The notes under the pieces: model-generated
What the model saw: the letters and a program-made list of their open reading frames with translations, nothing else
Databases searched by the model: none
Told to the model about the DNA's origin: nothing
Made by a program: the position numbers and the translations under genes
Assembly: GCF_030147005.1 (NCBI RefSeq)
Contig: NZ_JASLAW010000251.1
Coordinates: 8,285-72,284 of the forward strand
From: Pseudomonas sp.
GTDB lineage: Bacteria; Pseudomonadota; Gammaproteobacteria; Pseudomonadales; Pseudomonadaceae
DNA length: 64,000 nt
Direction: 5' to 3'
In this document: in pieces, positions 37,607 through 47,711 of the stretch
How the letters are laid out: each line of letters opens with the position of its first letter
Position numbering within the stretch: position 1 is the stretch's first letter

Positions 37607-38242
37607 ATGGATAACTGGATAGCGTTGGTTCGAGCCAACATGAAAGACCGCAAGGTCACGCAGGAGGAACTGGCGGAGCGCCTGGGCATGTCCCAGGGCG
37701 GCGTAGGCCATTGGCTCAACAAGCGCCGCGTGCCGAGCCTCGCGGACATGAACCGGGTGCTGGCGGAGCTGGGGCTGGGCTACCTGGAGGTCGCGCTGGA
37801 GATTCGCGAGAGGGCGGACACACAGGCGGCACTGGAACACCACTACAACCCGTATTTCCGCTACCCGGTCAACGATTGGAACGGCGTGTGCGAGGTGCGC
37901 GAAGCACGCGCCAGCTATGGGCCGGAACGCTTCGAAATGACGGATTACCATGCCCACGGTGATGCCTTCTGGCTGCCGGTGGTCGGCGACGCCATGACTG
38001 CGCCCAGTGGCCTGAGCATCAGCGCTGGCATGCTGATCCTGGTGGACCCGGCCATCGATGCGCAGCCCGGCAAGCTGGTGGTCGCGCAATGGCTCGACAA
38101 CCCCCAGGCCACTTTTCGCCAGTTGCAGGCAGAAAGCGGCCAGCTTTACCTGGTGCCGCTCAATCCCACCTATCCCAAACTGCTGTTCACCGACGATTGC
38201 CGGATCCTGGGGGTTGTCGTGCAAGCCACGGCGAAGTTTTAG
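37607..38242 (+). CDS. CI/LexA-like repressor with a dead S24 peptidase domain
   Basis: The 211-residue protein (ATG at 37607; an in-frame ATG at 37550 is the alternative) has a Cro/CI helix-turn-helix (about 8-60, VTQEELAERLGMSQGGVGHW) and an S24-like C-terminal domain (about 115-205). At the catalytic positions Ser is replaced by Ala129 (VVGDAMTAP in place of GDSM) and Lys by Arg171 (ATFRQLQ), so RecA-stimulated autocleavage is not expected. No clear ribosome site is seen at either start. It may bind the two operators upstream. The last 4 bp overlap the end of liuD on the other strand. No prophage surrounds it. Confidence 0.82.
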   Translation: MDNWIALVRANMKDRKVTQEELAERLGMSQGGVGHWLNKRRVPSLADMNRVLAELGLGYLEVALEIRERADTQAALEHHYNPYFRYPVNDWNGVCEVREARASYGPERFEMTDYHAHGDAFWLPVVGDAMTAPSGLSISAGMLILVDPAIDAQPGKLVVAQWLDNPQATFRQLQAESGQLYLVPLNPTYPKLLFTDDCRILGVVVQATAKF

Positions 38243-40164
38243 TCCGGCGTTTCCAGCTCAACCAAGGCACTGCCTTCGGCGACCATCTCGCCTTCCTGGC
38301 AAAACAGTGCCTTGACCACACCCGCCGCAGGCGCGCGGATGCTGTGCTCCATTTTCATCGCTTCAAGTACCACCAGCTGCGCACCGGCTTCGACGCGTTG
38401 ACCGATGCTCACCAGCACGCGCACGATGCTGCCGTTCATGGGCGCAGTGAGCCCGCCTTGAGGGGAATGGCCGGCCTCGGCCGCCGCAATCGGGTCGAAC
38501 AGGCTGACCGCCTGCATCTCGCCATCCCAGCGCAGATACACCGTGCCTTCATTGCGCACCGCCAAATGGGAGCGACGTACACCCTGATGTTCGACCACCA
38601 GTTGCTCGTCTGTAAGCCGCGACGATTGCCCGGCCAGCGTGACCAGCCGATCCTGGCCATTGCAGCTCAAATGCAGTGAGACCTGCGCCGGCAGCCCCGC
38701 GCGAAAGCCCTGGGTCGCTGCCCACGGCCCATTACCGGCCGGCAAGCTCTGCATAAAGGCCGAACCCGCCGCCTGCCAGAACTCGTCGGTCAATGCCCCG
38801 ACCGCCGGTAGCAGTTGTTCCTGATAGCGCGGAATAAACCCGGTATCCAGCTCAGCCGCAGCAAAGGCCGGATGGCCAATGATGCGTCGCAGGAAGCCCA
38901 GGTTGGTCTTGAGCCCGCCCACGGCAAACTCGTCGAGCATACTCAGCAGCCGCAGTCGCGCCTGCTCACGGTCCTCGCCCCAGGCAATCAACTTGCCGAG
39001 CATCGGGTCGTAGAAGGGCGAAACGCTGTCCCCTTGTTCGACGCCGCTGTCCACGCGCCGACCCGGCCCAGGGTGGGGTTCGCGGTACAGCGCCAACCGT
39101 CCGGTGGCGGGCAGGAAATCATTGGCCGGGTCTTCGGCATACAACCGCACCTCAATCGCATGCCCCATCAGTGGTACCTGCGCCTGGGTGATCGGCAGTG
39201 CCTCGCCCTGGGCCACACGGATCTGCCAGGCCACCAGGTCGAGGCCGGTAATCGCCTCGGTGACCGGATGCTCCACTTGCAGACGGGTGTTCATCTCCAT
39301 GAAGAAAAACTCGCCGCGTGCATCCAGCAGAAACTCCACCGTCCCCGCGCCCACATAGCCAATCGCCTGCGCCGCGCGTACGGCCGCTTCGCCCATGGCC
39401 CGGCGCTGCTCGGCACTCAGCCCCGGCGCGGGGGCTTCTTCCACGACTTTCTGGTGCCGTCGCTGGATCGAACAATCGCGCTCATTGAGGTACAGGCAGT
39501 TGCCGTGTTGGTCGGCAAACACCTGGATTTCCACATGGCGCGGTTTGAGCAGGTATTTCTCGACCAGCATCTGCCCGTTGCCAAATGACGACAGGGCCTC
39601 ACGCTGGGCGGAGGCCAGGGCCTCTGCCAGCTGGCTGACATCCTCGACCACCTTCATCCCCTTGCCGCCACCGCCGGCCGTGGCCTTGAGCAGCACGGGG
39701 TAACCGATGCTCTCGCAGGCATCGCGGAAGGTCTGCAGGTCCTGGGCTTCGCCGTGATAACCCGGCACCAGCGGCACGCCGGCGGTTTCCATCAACGTCT
39801 TGGCCGCCGATTTGCTGCCCATGGCGTCGATCGCCGAGGCGGGCGGGCCGAGGAAAATCAGGCCCGCTGCTTCGATGGCGCGTGCGAACCCGGCGTTTTC
39901 CGAGAGGAAGCCGTAGCCCGGATGAATCGCCTGGGCGCCGCTGGCGTGGGCGGCGGCAATCAGCTTGTCGATTTGCAGGTAACTGTCAGTGGCCTTGCTG
40001 CCGCCCAGGTCGACGCGAATATCCGCTTCGCGAGTATGCCGGGCATCGCGGTCGATCGCGCTGTGCACGGCCACGGTGGTCAACCCCATCGCCTTGGCGG
40101 TGCGCATGACCCGGCAGGCGATTTCGCCACGGTTGGCCACCAGCACGGTAGTGAGTGTGCTCAT
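38239..40164 (-). CDS. liuD: Methylcrotonyl-CoA carboxylase biotin-containing (alpha) subunit
   Basis: The 641-residue protein has a biotin carboxylase domain (about 1-450; VLVANRGEIACRVMRTAKAM, ATAGGGGKGM, FFMEMNTRLQVEHPVTE), a linker domain and a C-terminal biotinyl domain with Lys604 in LEAMKMEH as the biotin site. It carboxylates biotin for transfer to 3-methylcrotonyl-CoA by LiuB. It is the last gene of liuABCD; its ATG overlaps the liuC stop (ATGA). Methylcrotonyl and geranyl carboxylases are similar; the presence of liuA, C, E and R favours the leucine pathway. Confidence 0.95.
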   Translation of the reverse strand: MSTLTTVLVANRGEIACRVMRTAKAMGLTTVAVHSAIDRDARHTREADIRVDLGGSKATDSYLQIDKLIAAAHASGAQAIHPGYGFLSENAGFARAIEAAGLIFLGPPASAIDAMGSKSAAKTLMETAGVPLVPGYHGEAQDLQTFRDACESIGYPVLLKATAGGGGKGMKVVEDVSQLAEALASAQREALSSFGNGQMLVEKYLLKPRHVEIQVFADQHGNCLYLNERDCSIQRRHQKVVEEAPAPGLSAEQRRAMGEAAVRAAQAIGYVGAGTVEFLLDARGEFFFMEMNTRLQVEHPVTEAITGLDLVAWQIRVAQGEALPITQAQVPLMGHAIEVRLYAEDPANDFLPATGRLALYREPHPGPGRRVDSGVEQGDSVSPFYDPMLGKLIAWGEDREQARLRLLSMLDEFAVGGLKTNLGFLRRIIGHPAFAAAELDTGFIPRYQEQLLPAVGALTDEFWQAAGSAFMQSLPAGNGPWAATQGFRAGLPAQVSLHLSCNGQDRLVTLAGQSSRLTDEQLVVEHQGVRRSHLAVRNEGTVYLRWDGEMQAVSLFDPIAAAEAGHSPQGGLTAPMNGSIVRVLVSIGQRVEAGAQLVVLEAMKMEHSIRAPAAGVVKALFCQEGEMVAEGSALVELETPD

Positions 40165-40967
40165 GGGTGCGGCTCCTTGGATTGCCAGCTAGGCGTCCGT
40201 TTTTGCAGGAATGCGCGCAAGCCTTCCTGGCCCTCGGCACTCACTCGAATACGCGCGATGGCGTTTTCACAATAACGTCGCAGCGCCGGGGTGAGCGCGC
40301 CGTTACCCACTTCACGCAATAAGTCTTTGCTCGCGCGCATTGCCGCCGGGCTGTTTTGCAGCAGTGTGTCGACCCACTCATCCACCCGTTGATCCAAGGT
40401 GTCGGCCGGGTAGCTTTCGGCCAACAGGCCGATGTCCCGCGCACGCTGGCCGTCAAACCGCTCGGCCGTCAAGGCATAGCGACGGGCCGCGCGTTCACCG
40501 ATGGCCTGCACCACGAATGGGCTGATCACCGCCGGCGCCAGGCCGATGCGCACTTCCGACAGACAGAACTGCGCGTCATCCGCGCCAATCGCCATGTCGC
40601 AGCAACTGATCAAGCCCAGCGCGCCGCCGTAGGCTGCGCCTTGCACCACCGCCAACGTGGGGATTTTCAGTTTGGCCAGGTTGTACATCAGCTCGGCCAG
40701 TTCACGGGCATCGTCCAGATTGGTGTGGTAATCCAGCTCGGCCGACTGCTGCATCCAGGCCAGGTCCGCGCCGGCGCTGAAATGCTTGCCGCGCCCGCGC
40801 AGTACCAGAAAGCGCAGGGAAGGGTCGCCCTGTACATGGTCGAGGGCGATGATCAGTTCGCGGATCATCTGGGCGTTGAACGCGTTGTTCTTGGCTTCAC
40901 GACTGAGCCACAGCGTGGCAAAGCCACGGCTGTCGATGACCAGTTCGAGGGTGTTGAAATCGCTCAT
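40161..40967 (-). CDS. liuC: 3-methylglutaconyl-CoA hydratase
   Basis: The 268-residue crotonase-family protein shows FSAGADLAWMQQSAELDYH (first oxyanion segment with the AWM motif of methylglutaconyl hydratases), VVQGAAYGGALGLISCCDMA and SEVRIGLAPAVISPFV. It hydrates 3-methylglutaconyl-CoA to HMG-CoA in leucine breakdown. It lies 15 bp after liuB and overlaps liuD by 4 bp, so the whole block is one transcript. Confidence 0.94.
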   Translation of the reverse strand: MSDFNTLELVIDSRGFATLWLSREAKNNAFNAQMIRELIIALDHVQGDPSLRFLVLRGRGKHFSAGADLAWMQQSAELDYHTNLDDARELAELMYNLAKLKIPTLAVVQGAAYGGALGLISCCDMAIGADDAQFCLSEVRIGLAPAVISPFVVQAIGERAARRYALTAERFDGQRARDIGLLAESYPADTLDQRVDEWVDTLLQNSPAAMRASKDLLREVGNGALTPALRRYCENAIARIRVSAEGQEGLRAFLQKRTPSWQSKEPHP

Positions 40968-40982
40968 GGGGTACAGCTCCGA

Positions 40983-42590
<1,608 letters not shown>

Positions 42591-42602
42591 GAGCGCGTTC
42601 CT

Positions 42603-43766
42603 TCAGCGGGTTTCGTTGAACAGTTCGCGGCCGATCAACATCCGTCGAATCTCACTGGTGCCGGCCCCGATTTCGTACAGCTTGGCGTCACGCAACAGGC
42701 GCCCGGCGGGGAATTCATTGATATAGCCGTTGCCGCCCAGAATCTGGATCGCATCGAGGGCCATTTGCGTGGCGCGCTCCGCGCTGTAGAGAATCACCCC
42801 GGCGGCATCCTTGCGCGTGGTTTCGCCGCGCTCGCAAGCCTGGGCCACCGCGTAGAGGTAGGCGCGGCTGGCATTGAGCTGGGTGTACATGTCGGCGACC
42901 TTGCCCTGGATCAGCTGGAATTCGCCGATGCTCTGGCCGAACTGCTTGCGGTCGTGGATGTAGGGCACGATCAGGTCCATACAGGCCTGCATGATTCCGG
43001 TGGGGCCGCCGGAAAGCACCACACGCTCGTAATCGAGGCCGCTCATCAGCACTTTGACGCCGCCGTTGAGCACGCCGAGGATATTTTCCTGCGGTACGTG
43101 CACATCGTCGAAAAACAGCTCGCAGGTATTGGAACCGCGCATGCCCAGTTTGTCGAACTTGTTGCTGCGGCTGAAGCCTTGCCAGTCACGCTCGACGATA
43201 AAAGCGGTGATGCCGTGGGCACCTTTTTCCAGGTCGGTCTTGGCGTAGATCACGTAAGTGCTGGCGTCGGGGCCGTTGGTGATCCAGGTCTTGCTGCCGT
43301 TGAGCACATAAAAGTCACCGCGCTTGTCGGCGCGCAGTTTCATCGAGACCACATCGGAACCGGCATTCGGCTCGCTCATGGCCAGGGCGCCGACATGCTC
43401 GCCGCTGATCAGCTTGGGCAGGTACTTGAGCTTTTGTTCGTGGCTGCCGTTGCGGTTGATCTGGTTGACGCACAGGTTGGAGTGGGCGCCGTAGGACAAC
43501 GCCACCGAGGCCGAGCCACGGCTGATTTCTTCCATGCTCACCACGTGCGCCAAGTAACCCAGGCCCGCACCGCCGTATTCTTCCGGCACGGTGATGCCCA
43601 ACAGGCCCATGTCGCCGAACTTGCGCCACAGGTCGGCGGGGAACAGGTTGTCGATGTCGATCTGCGCTGCGCGGGGTGCGATTTCCTTGGCCACGAAGGA
43701 CTGCACCTGATCGCGCAGCATGTCGATGGTTTCACCAAGGGCGAAGTTCAGGGACGGGTAACTCAT
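42603..43766 (-). CDS. liuA: Isovaleryl-CoA dehydrogenase
   Basis: The 387-residue flavoprotein has the acyl-CoA dehydrogenase fold: FAD/substrate segments [16 protein letters not shown] and TWITNGPDA in the middle, and [20 protein letters not shown] near the C-terminus. The wording YEIGAGTSE, with Gly in the place of the usual catalytic Glu, is characteristic of isovaleryl-CoA dehydrogenases, where the base sits elsewhere. It is the first gene of liuABCD and is divergent from an acyl-CoA synthetase, with LiuR-type palindromes in between. Confidence 0.95.
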   Translation of the reverse strand: MSYPSLNFALGETIDMLRDQVQSFVAKEIAPRAAQIDIDNLFPADLWRKFGDMGLLGITVPEEYGGAGLGYLAHVVSMEEISRGSASVALSYGAHSNLCVNQINRNGSHEQKLKYLPKLISGEHVGALAMSEPNAGSDVVSMKLRADKRGDFYVLNGSKTWITNGPDASTYVIYAKTDLEKGAHGITAFIVERDWQGFSRSNKFDKLGMRGSNTCELFFDDVHVPQENILGVLNGGVKVLMSGLDYERVVLSGGPTGIMQACMDLIVPYIHDRKQFGQSIGEFQLIQGKVADMYTQLNASRAYLYAVAQACERGETTRKDAAGVILYSAERATQMALDAIQILGGNGYINEFPAGRLLRDAKLYEIGAGTSEIRRMLIGRELFNETR

Positions 43767-43829
43767 GGACAGGCACCTTAACGTGAGCTTTTGTTGTTGT
43801 GGTGTGATGCGCGAGGAGGGCGCTCACCT

Positions 43830-43887
43830 TTACGTTAACGTAAGCTTGCGTTACGGCGCTGTCAATCGTAGTTTACGTTTACGTCAA
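43830..43887. promoter_or_regulatory. LiuR-type operators between liuA and the acyl-CoA synthetase
   Basis: TTACGTTAACGTAA (43830-43843) is a perfect palindrome, and TTTACGTTTACGTCAA (43872-43887) is a close second copy; an imperfect CTTGCGTTACGG lies between them. They resemble the TTACG/CGTAA motif known for LiuR-type MerR regulators. One copy suits the liuA promoter and one the synthetase promoter. Confidence 0.75.
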
Positions 43888-43914
43888 CCTACAAAAAAGA
43901 CAACAGGGGTCGTT

Positions 43915-45546
43915 ATGGATCAACCGAACCTGAGCTACAGCCGTGGCTCCCAGGACAAGTCCTTGCTGGCCGAAACCATCGGCCAGGCCTTCGATCGAAC
44001 GGTCGCGCTGTATCCCGACGGCGAAGCGTTAGTGGTGCGCCATCAGCAATGCCGCTATACCTGGCGGCAACTGGCCGAGGCGGTGCAGGTGCATGCCCGC
44101 GCGTTCATGGCCCTGGGCATGCAGGCGGGCGACCGCTTGGGCATTTGGGCGCCCAACTGTGCGCAGTGGTGCATCAGCCAGATCGCCAGCGCCAAGCTCG
44201 GGGTGATCCTGGTCAATATCAACCCGGCCTACCGCAGCAGTGAATTGGAGTACGTACTCAAGCAATCCGGCTGCACGTGGCTGGTGTGCGCCGGTTCGTT
44301 CAAGACCTCCGATTACCATGCCATGTTGCAGGCGCTCAAGCCCGACTTGCGCGCCATCGTCAGCCTCGATCCCAACCCGCCTGCGGGATTTCTGCCCTGG
44401 TCACAACTGTCGGCGTTGGCAGCGCTGGTCCCACTTGAGCAATTACAGGCTCGCCAAGCCAGCCTGCACTTCGACCAACCCGTCAATATCCAGTACACCT
44501 CCGGCACCACCGGCTTCCCCAAGGGCGCCACCCTCAGTCACCACAATATTCTCAATAACGGCTACATGGTCGGCCAAAGCCTTGGCCTGACTGCCCAGGA
44601 CCGCCTGGTGATCCCGGTGCCGTTGTATCACTGCTTTGGCATGGTGATGGGCAACCTCGGCTGCATCACCCACGGCACCACCATGATCTACCCCAATGAC
44701 GGCTTCGACCCGCTGCTCACGCTCACCGCCGTCGCCGAAGAGCGCGCCACGGGTTTGTACGGCGTGCCGACGATGTTTATTGCGCTGCTCGATCACCCAC
44801 GCCTCGGCGAATTCGAGTTATCCAGCCTGCGTACCGGAATCATGGCCGGGTCGACCTGCCCGATCGAGGTGATGCGCCGGGTCATCGGCGAGCTGCACAT
44901 GAGCGAAGTGCAGATAGCCTATGGCATGACCGAAACCAGCCCGGTTTCGTTGCAGACCGGCGCCGATGACGACCTGGAACGCCGCGTGACCACCGTAGGC
45001 CGCACCCAGCCGCAGTTGGAAAACAAGATTATCGACGGTAACGGCAACACGGTGCCGCGTGGTGAGATAGGCGAACTTTGCACGCGCGGTTACAGCGTGA
45101 TGCTCGGCTACTGGAACAACCCCGAGGGCACCCGCGATGCCATCGACGAGCAGGGCTGGATGCACACGGGCGACCTGGCGACCATGGACGAACACGGCTA
45201 TGTGTGCATCGCCGGGCGTAACAAGGACATGATCATTCGCGGTGGCGAAAATGTGTATCCCAGGGAGCTTGAAGAGTTCTTCTTCACCCACCCCGCGGTG
45301 GCCGACGTGCAAGTCATCGGCATTCCCGATGATCGCTATGGTGAAGAAATTGTCGCCTGGATCAAATTCCACCCCGGCCATGTGGCGAACGAGTTGGAGT
45401 TGCAAACCTGGTGCAAGGGCCGCATCGCCCACTTCAAGACGCCAAGGCACTTCAAGTTCGTGGACGCGTTTCCGATGACGGTGACGGGCAAGATCCAGAA
45501 ATTCCGCATGCGCGAGATTTCGATTGAAGAACTCAAGTCGCGCTGA
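43915..45546 (+). CDS. Acyl-CoA synthetase (AMP-forming) of the liu locus
   Basis: The 543-residue protein begins [20 protein letters not shown]; the frame is open 50 codons further but into the operators. Motifs: [18 protein letters not shown] (P-loop), [46 protein letters not shown] and the C-terminal [10 protein letters not shown] with its Lys. It belongs to the medium-chain/branched acyl-CoA synthetases and probably activates isovalerate or a similar acid to feed LiuA; the exact chain length cannot be read. It is divergent from liuA with LiuR-type sites, and stands between the two minus-strand liu blocks. Confidence 0.9.
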   Translation: MDQPNLSYSRGSQDKSLLAETIGQAFDRTVALYPDGEALVVRHQQCRYTWRQLAEAVQVHARAFMALGMQAGDRLGIWAPNCAQWCISQIASAKLGVILVNINPAYRSSELEYVLKQSGCTWLVCAGSFKTSDYHAMLQALKPDLRAIVSLDPNPPAGFLPWSQLSALAALVPLEQLQARQASLHFDQPVNIQYTSGTTGFPKGATLSHHNILNNGYMVGQSLGLTAQDRLVIPVPLYHCFGMVMGNLGCITHGTTMIYPNDGFDPLLTLTAVAEERATGLYGVPTMFIALLDHPRLGEFELSSLRTGIMAGSTCPIEVMRRVIGELHMSEVQIAYGMTETSPVSLQTGADDDLERRVTTVGRTQPQLENKIIDGNGNTVPRGEIGELCTRGYSVMLGYWNNPEGTRDAIDEQGWMHTGDLATMDEHGYVCIAGRNKDMIIRGGENVYPRELEEFFFTHPAVADVQVIGIPDDRYGEEIVAWIKFHPGHVANELELQTWCKGRIAHFKTPRHFKFVDAFPMTVTGKIQKFRMREISIEELKSR

Positions 45547-45560
45547 CAACGCCAACCCAT

Positions 45561-45648
45561 ATGGGAGCTGGCTTGCCAGCGACGGCGGCGTCTCAGGCAC
45601 AGATGGCCTGCCTGACTGACCGCTATCGCAGTCAAGCCAGCGCCCACA
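45561..45648. repeat. REP doublet of the CTGGCTTGCCAGCG class
   Basis: GGGAGCTGGCTTGCCAGCGACGG near 45562 and an inverted copy GCTATCGCAGTCAAGCCAGCG ending near 45645 face each other. It lies between the synthetase stop and the crcY terminator. Its core differs from the other REP classes in this window. Confidence 0.65.
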
Positions 45649-45690
45649 TTCAATGGTGGAGTAACAGCCAATGGCCGAAACCCGGAAAGC

Positions 45691-46060
45691 ACAAAGGGGA
45701 CCCGAAGGTCCCCTTTAATTTGTCGTTGCGTGCTCTTTTTTTATTATTGAGGGGCGGTCTGTTGTTGTTTTTGGCAACCGTTACCCTTTACCGCTGTTTT
45801 GGCGACCCCCATCCGGGGCCAAGAGCAAACGTATTTTTTTGAACGCTAATCTGCTTCTTCGTAAACGATCCAACCAGTGGGTAGCTACCTGAGGTAGTTT
45901 TATTTTTCTCTACCGGTTGCGGGTTTCGGCATGCCGTACCCTGCAAAGCACATCTTCTTCAAAAAAATCTGTTAGCTGCGTCTCTGCCGTGTTGTTTTTG
46001 TTATGTCAGAGTCGTTTCGTCTTATTTTTATTAGGTTTGGCGCTTTTTATTCTTGTTATG
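45691..46060 (-). ncRNA. crcY: CrcY-like small RNA, decoy for Hfq/Crc
   Basis: The minus strand from about 46060 to 45691 (370 nt) has five A-rich AANAANAA motifs: AACAAGAATAA (about 46058-46048), AATAAAAATAAG (46032-46021), AACAAAAACAA (46003-45993), AAAAACAACAA (45772-45762) and AATAATAA (45748-45741). It ends in an AAAGGGGACC/GGTCCCCTTT hairpin. A sigma-54 promoter and a CbrB-like site lie upstream. In P. putida crcY (about 368 nt) lies beside the HMG-CoA lyase gene, as here. Such RNAs sequester Hfq/Crc and so relieve catabolite repression when carbon is poor. No protein gene is seen in this 670-bp gap. The alternative name would be CrcX. Confidence 0.85.
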
Positions 46061-46071
46061 CAATAGACATA

Positions 46072-46087
46072 GCAGAAGCCATGCCAA
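46072..46087 (-). promoter_or_regulatory. Sigma-54 promoter of the CrcY-like RNA
   Basis: On the minus strand TTGGCATGGCTTCTGC has GG and GC separated by exactly 10 bp, as in the -24/-12 consensus TGGCACG-N4-TTGC. The predicted start, 12 nt further on, gives an RNA of about 370 nt to the terminator. Confidence 0.8.
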
Positions 46088-46168
46088 GTTTTTAAAGTGC
46101 TTAGAAATCAAGGGTTTGATTTTTTTGCAGGCCATGTCTTTCAAAAGGTGCAGTGAATTATGTTCCCG

Positions 46169-46198
46169 CGTTACCCGCTATGCCGGTGCGCGGTAACA
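46169..46198. promoter_or_regulatory. CbrB-like upstream activator site
   Basis: GTTACC (46170-46175) and GGTAACA (46192-46198) form an interrupted inverted repeat about 85-110 bp upstream of the sigma-54 promoter, the right place for an enhancer-binding protein. The TGTTAC/GTAACA half-sites agree with what I recall of CbrB sites in front of crcZ and crcY. It is just past the 3' end of liuE. Confidence 0.6.
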
Positions 46199-46218
46199 CA
46201 TTGTCACAGCTGTGCTAC

Positions 46219-47118
46219 TCAACCGGCGTTACGCGCCTTCGCCACACGCGATCCGGTCGCCCGCCCCAGTACCTGGCTGATCTGCTGGCCCGCACCAATC
46301 AATCGCTCCAGGTCGATGCCCGTCTCGATCCCCAGCCCATTGAGCAGGTACACCACATCTTCGGTGGCAACGTTACCGCTCGCGCCCTTGGCATAAGGGC
46401 AGCCGCCGAGGCCCGCGATAGAGCTGTCGAACACCTGGATGCCTTCCAGCAGGCTGGCGTAGATATTGGCGATCGCCTGGCCGTAGGTGTCATGGAAGTG
46501 CCCCGCGAGTTTGGCGCGCGGCACCTGTGCGCCGACCACCTCGAACAACCGCCGGGTCGCGCCCGCCGTGCCGGTGCCGATGGTGTCGCCCAGGGACACT
46601 TCATAGCAGCCCATGGCGTACAACTCGCGAGCGACAGCCGCCACCTGTTGCGCGGCGATGTCGCCCTCATACGGGCAACCCAACACACACGACACATACC
46701 CGCGCACGCTGACCCCGTGCTGCTGCGCCGCCGCCATGATCGGTGCAAAGCGCTCCAGGCTCTCGCTGATGGAACAGTTGATATTGCGCTGGGAGAACGC
46801 CTCGGACGCCGCGGCAAATACCGCGACTTCCTTGACCCCGGCCGCCAGTGCATCCTCAAAGCCGCGCAGGTTCGGCGCCAGCGCACCATAGGTCACGCCA
46901 GGCTTGCGCTGGATCTGCGCAAACACCTCGGCGGACCCGGCCATCTGCGGCACCCATTTGGGCGACACGAAACTGCCGACCTCTATATAGCTCAAGCCGG
47001 CGCTGCTCAAGGCGTCGACCAACCGGACCTTGTCGGCCACGCTGATCGGCTGGGCTTCGTTCTGCAAACCGTCGCGCGGGCCGACTTCGACCAGGCGTAC
47101 GTGTGAGGGGAGGGACAT
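46219..47118 (-). CDS. liuE: Hydroxymethylglutaryl-CoA lyase
   Basis: The 299-residue TIM-barrel protein has VRLVEVGPRDGLQNE (Asp/Arg of the active site), SFVSPKWVPQM, the metal ligands His207 and His209 in GHFHDTYG and the catalytic-loop Cys240 in GLGGCPYAKGASGN. It splits HMG-CoA into acetoacetate and acetyl-CoA, the last leucine-specific step. It lies 16 bp after liuR, so the two form an operon separate from liuABCD. Confidence 0.96.
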   Translation of the reverse strand: MSLPSHVRLVEVGPRDGLQNEAQPISVADKVRLVDALSSAGLSYIEVGSFVSPKWVPQMAGSAEVFAQIQRKPGVTYGALAPNLRGFEDALAAGVKEVAVFAAASEAFSQRNINCSISESLERFAPIMAAAQQHGVSVRGYVSCVLGCPYEGDIAAQQVAAVARELYAMGCYEVSLGDTIGTGTAGATRRLFEVVGAQVPRAKLAGHFHDTYGQAIANIYASLLEGIQVFDSSIAGLGGCPYAKGASGNVATEDVVYLLNGLGIETGIDLERLIGAGQQISQVLGRATGSRVAKARNAG

Positions 47119-47134
47119 GGCGGTTACCTTCTGG

Positions 47135-47527
47135 TCAATGGCCGGCCTGGCGCATGGTATGTGCCAGGGCCTGGGTGCAACGCTCTTCGGCGGTGTCCAG
47201 TTCCAGCTTCATCTGTTCGATATCCAGCAGCTGCTGCTCAAGCTGCTCACGGCGCTCGGCGATCTTTGCGAGCATGCTGTTGAGTTGGATGTGGTTGCCG
47301 CTGGTGGGGTCGTAGAGTTCGATCAACTCGCGGCACTCGGCCAGGGAAAAGCCGATGCGCTTGCCGCGCAGAATCAGCTTGAGGCTGACCTTGTCCCGTG
47401 CCGAGTAAATGCGTTCCTGGCCCCGGCGTTCCGGGGCCAGCAGGCCTTGCTCCTCGTAGAAGCGAATGGCACGCGTGGTGATATCGAGTTCGCGGGCAAG
47501 GTCGGAGATGCTGTAGGTGGTGCTCAT
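47135..47527 (-). CDS. liuR: MerR-family regulator LiuR
   Basis: The 130-residue protein starts MSTTYSISDLARELDITTRA (the frame also allows a TTG four codons upstream). It has the MerR winged helix (about 1-70; RAIRFYEEQGLLAPERRGQERIY split over the wing) and a dimerisation coiled coil (about 80-125; LAKIAERREQLEQQLLDIEQ). No cysteines at effector positions, as expected for a LiuR that senses a CoA intermediate. It heads the liuRE operon and a good LiuR-type palindrome lies before it; the other sites are between liuA and the acyl-CoA synthetase. Confidence 0.92.
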   Translation of the reverse strand: MSTTYSISDLARELDITTRAIRFYEEQGLLAPERRGQERIYSARDKVSLKLILRGKRIGFSLAECRELIELYDPTSGNHIQLNSMLAKIAERREQLEQQLLDIEQMKLELDTAEERCTQALAHTMRQAGH

Positions 47528-47566
47528 GGCGTCGCTCAAGAAAGTCTTGGTGCTAAGCTAATGGCA

Positions 47567-47586
47567 GGTTGACGTAAGCGTCAACC
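47567..47586. promoter_or_regulatory. LiuR-type operator before liuR
   Basis: GGTTGACG-TAAG-CGTCAACC has perfect 8-bp arms. On the minus strand its TTGACG could be the -35, with a -10-like TAGCTT or TTAGCT about 18-19 bp further, so LiuR would bind within its own promoter spacer, as MerR proteins do. Confidence 0.7.
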
Positions 47587-47593
47587 ATCAATT

Positions 47594-47697
47594 CCTGTAG
47601 GAGCGAGCTTGCTCGCGAAAAACGTCAACGATAACGCGGTAAGGCTGATACCCAACGGCGCGCTCAAGTTCTTCGCGAGCAAGCTCGCTCCTGCAGG
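47594..47697. repeat. REP doublet of the GAGCGAGCTTGCTCGCGAA class
   Basis: CCTGTAGGAGCGAGCTTGCT (from 47594) and its inverted copy ending GCTCCTGCAGG (47672-47697) face each other across about 50 bp. It lies between liuR and the 3' end of a LysR gene. Confidence 0.75.
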
Positions 47698-47711
47698 GAA
47701 GGGCGGCAGGT

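Noticed and set aside
37607..38242. Prophage remnant around the CI-like repressor
   Set aside because: The neighbours are prrF, a DUF6124 gene and liuD; no phage genes or attachment site are visible.
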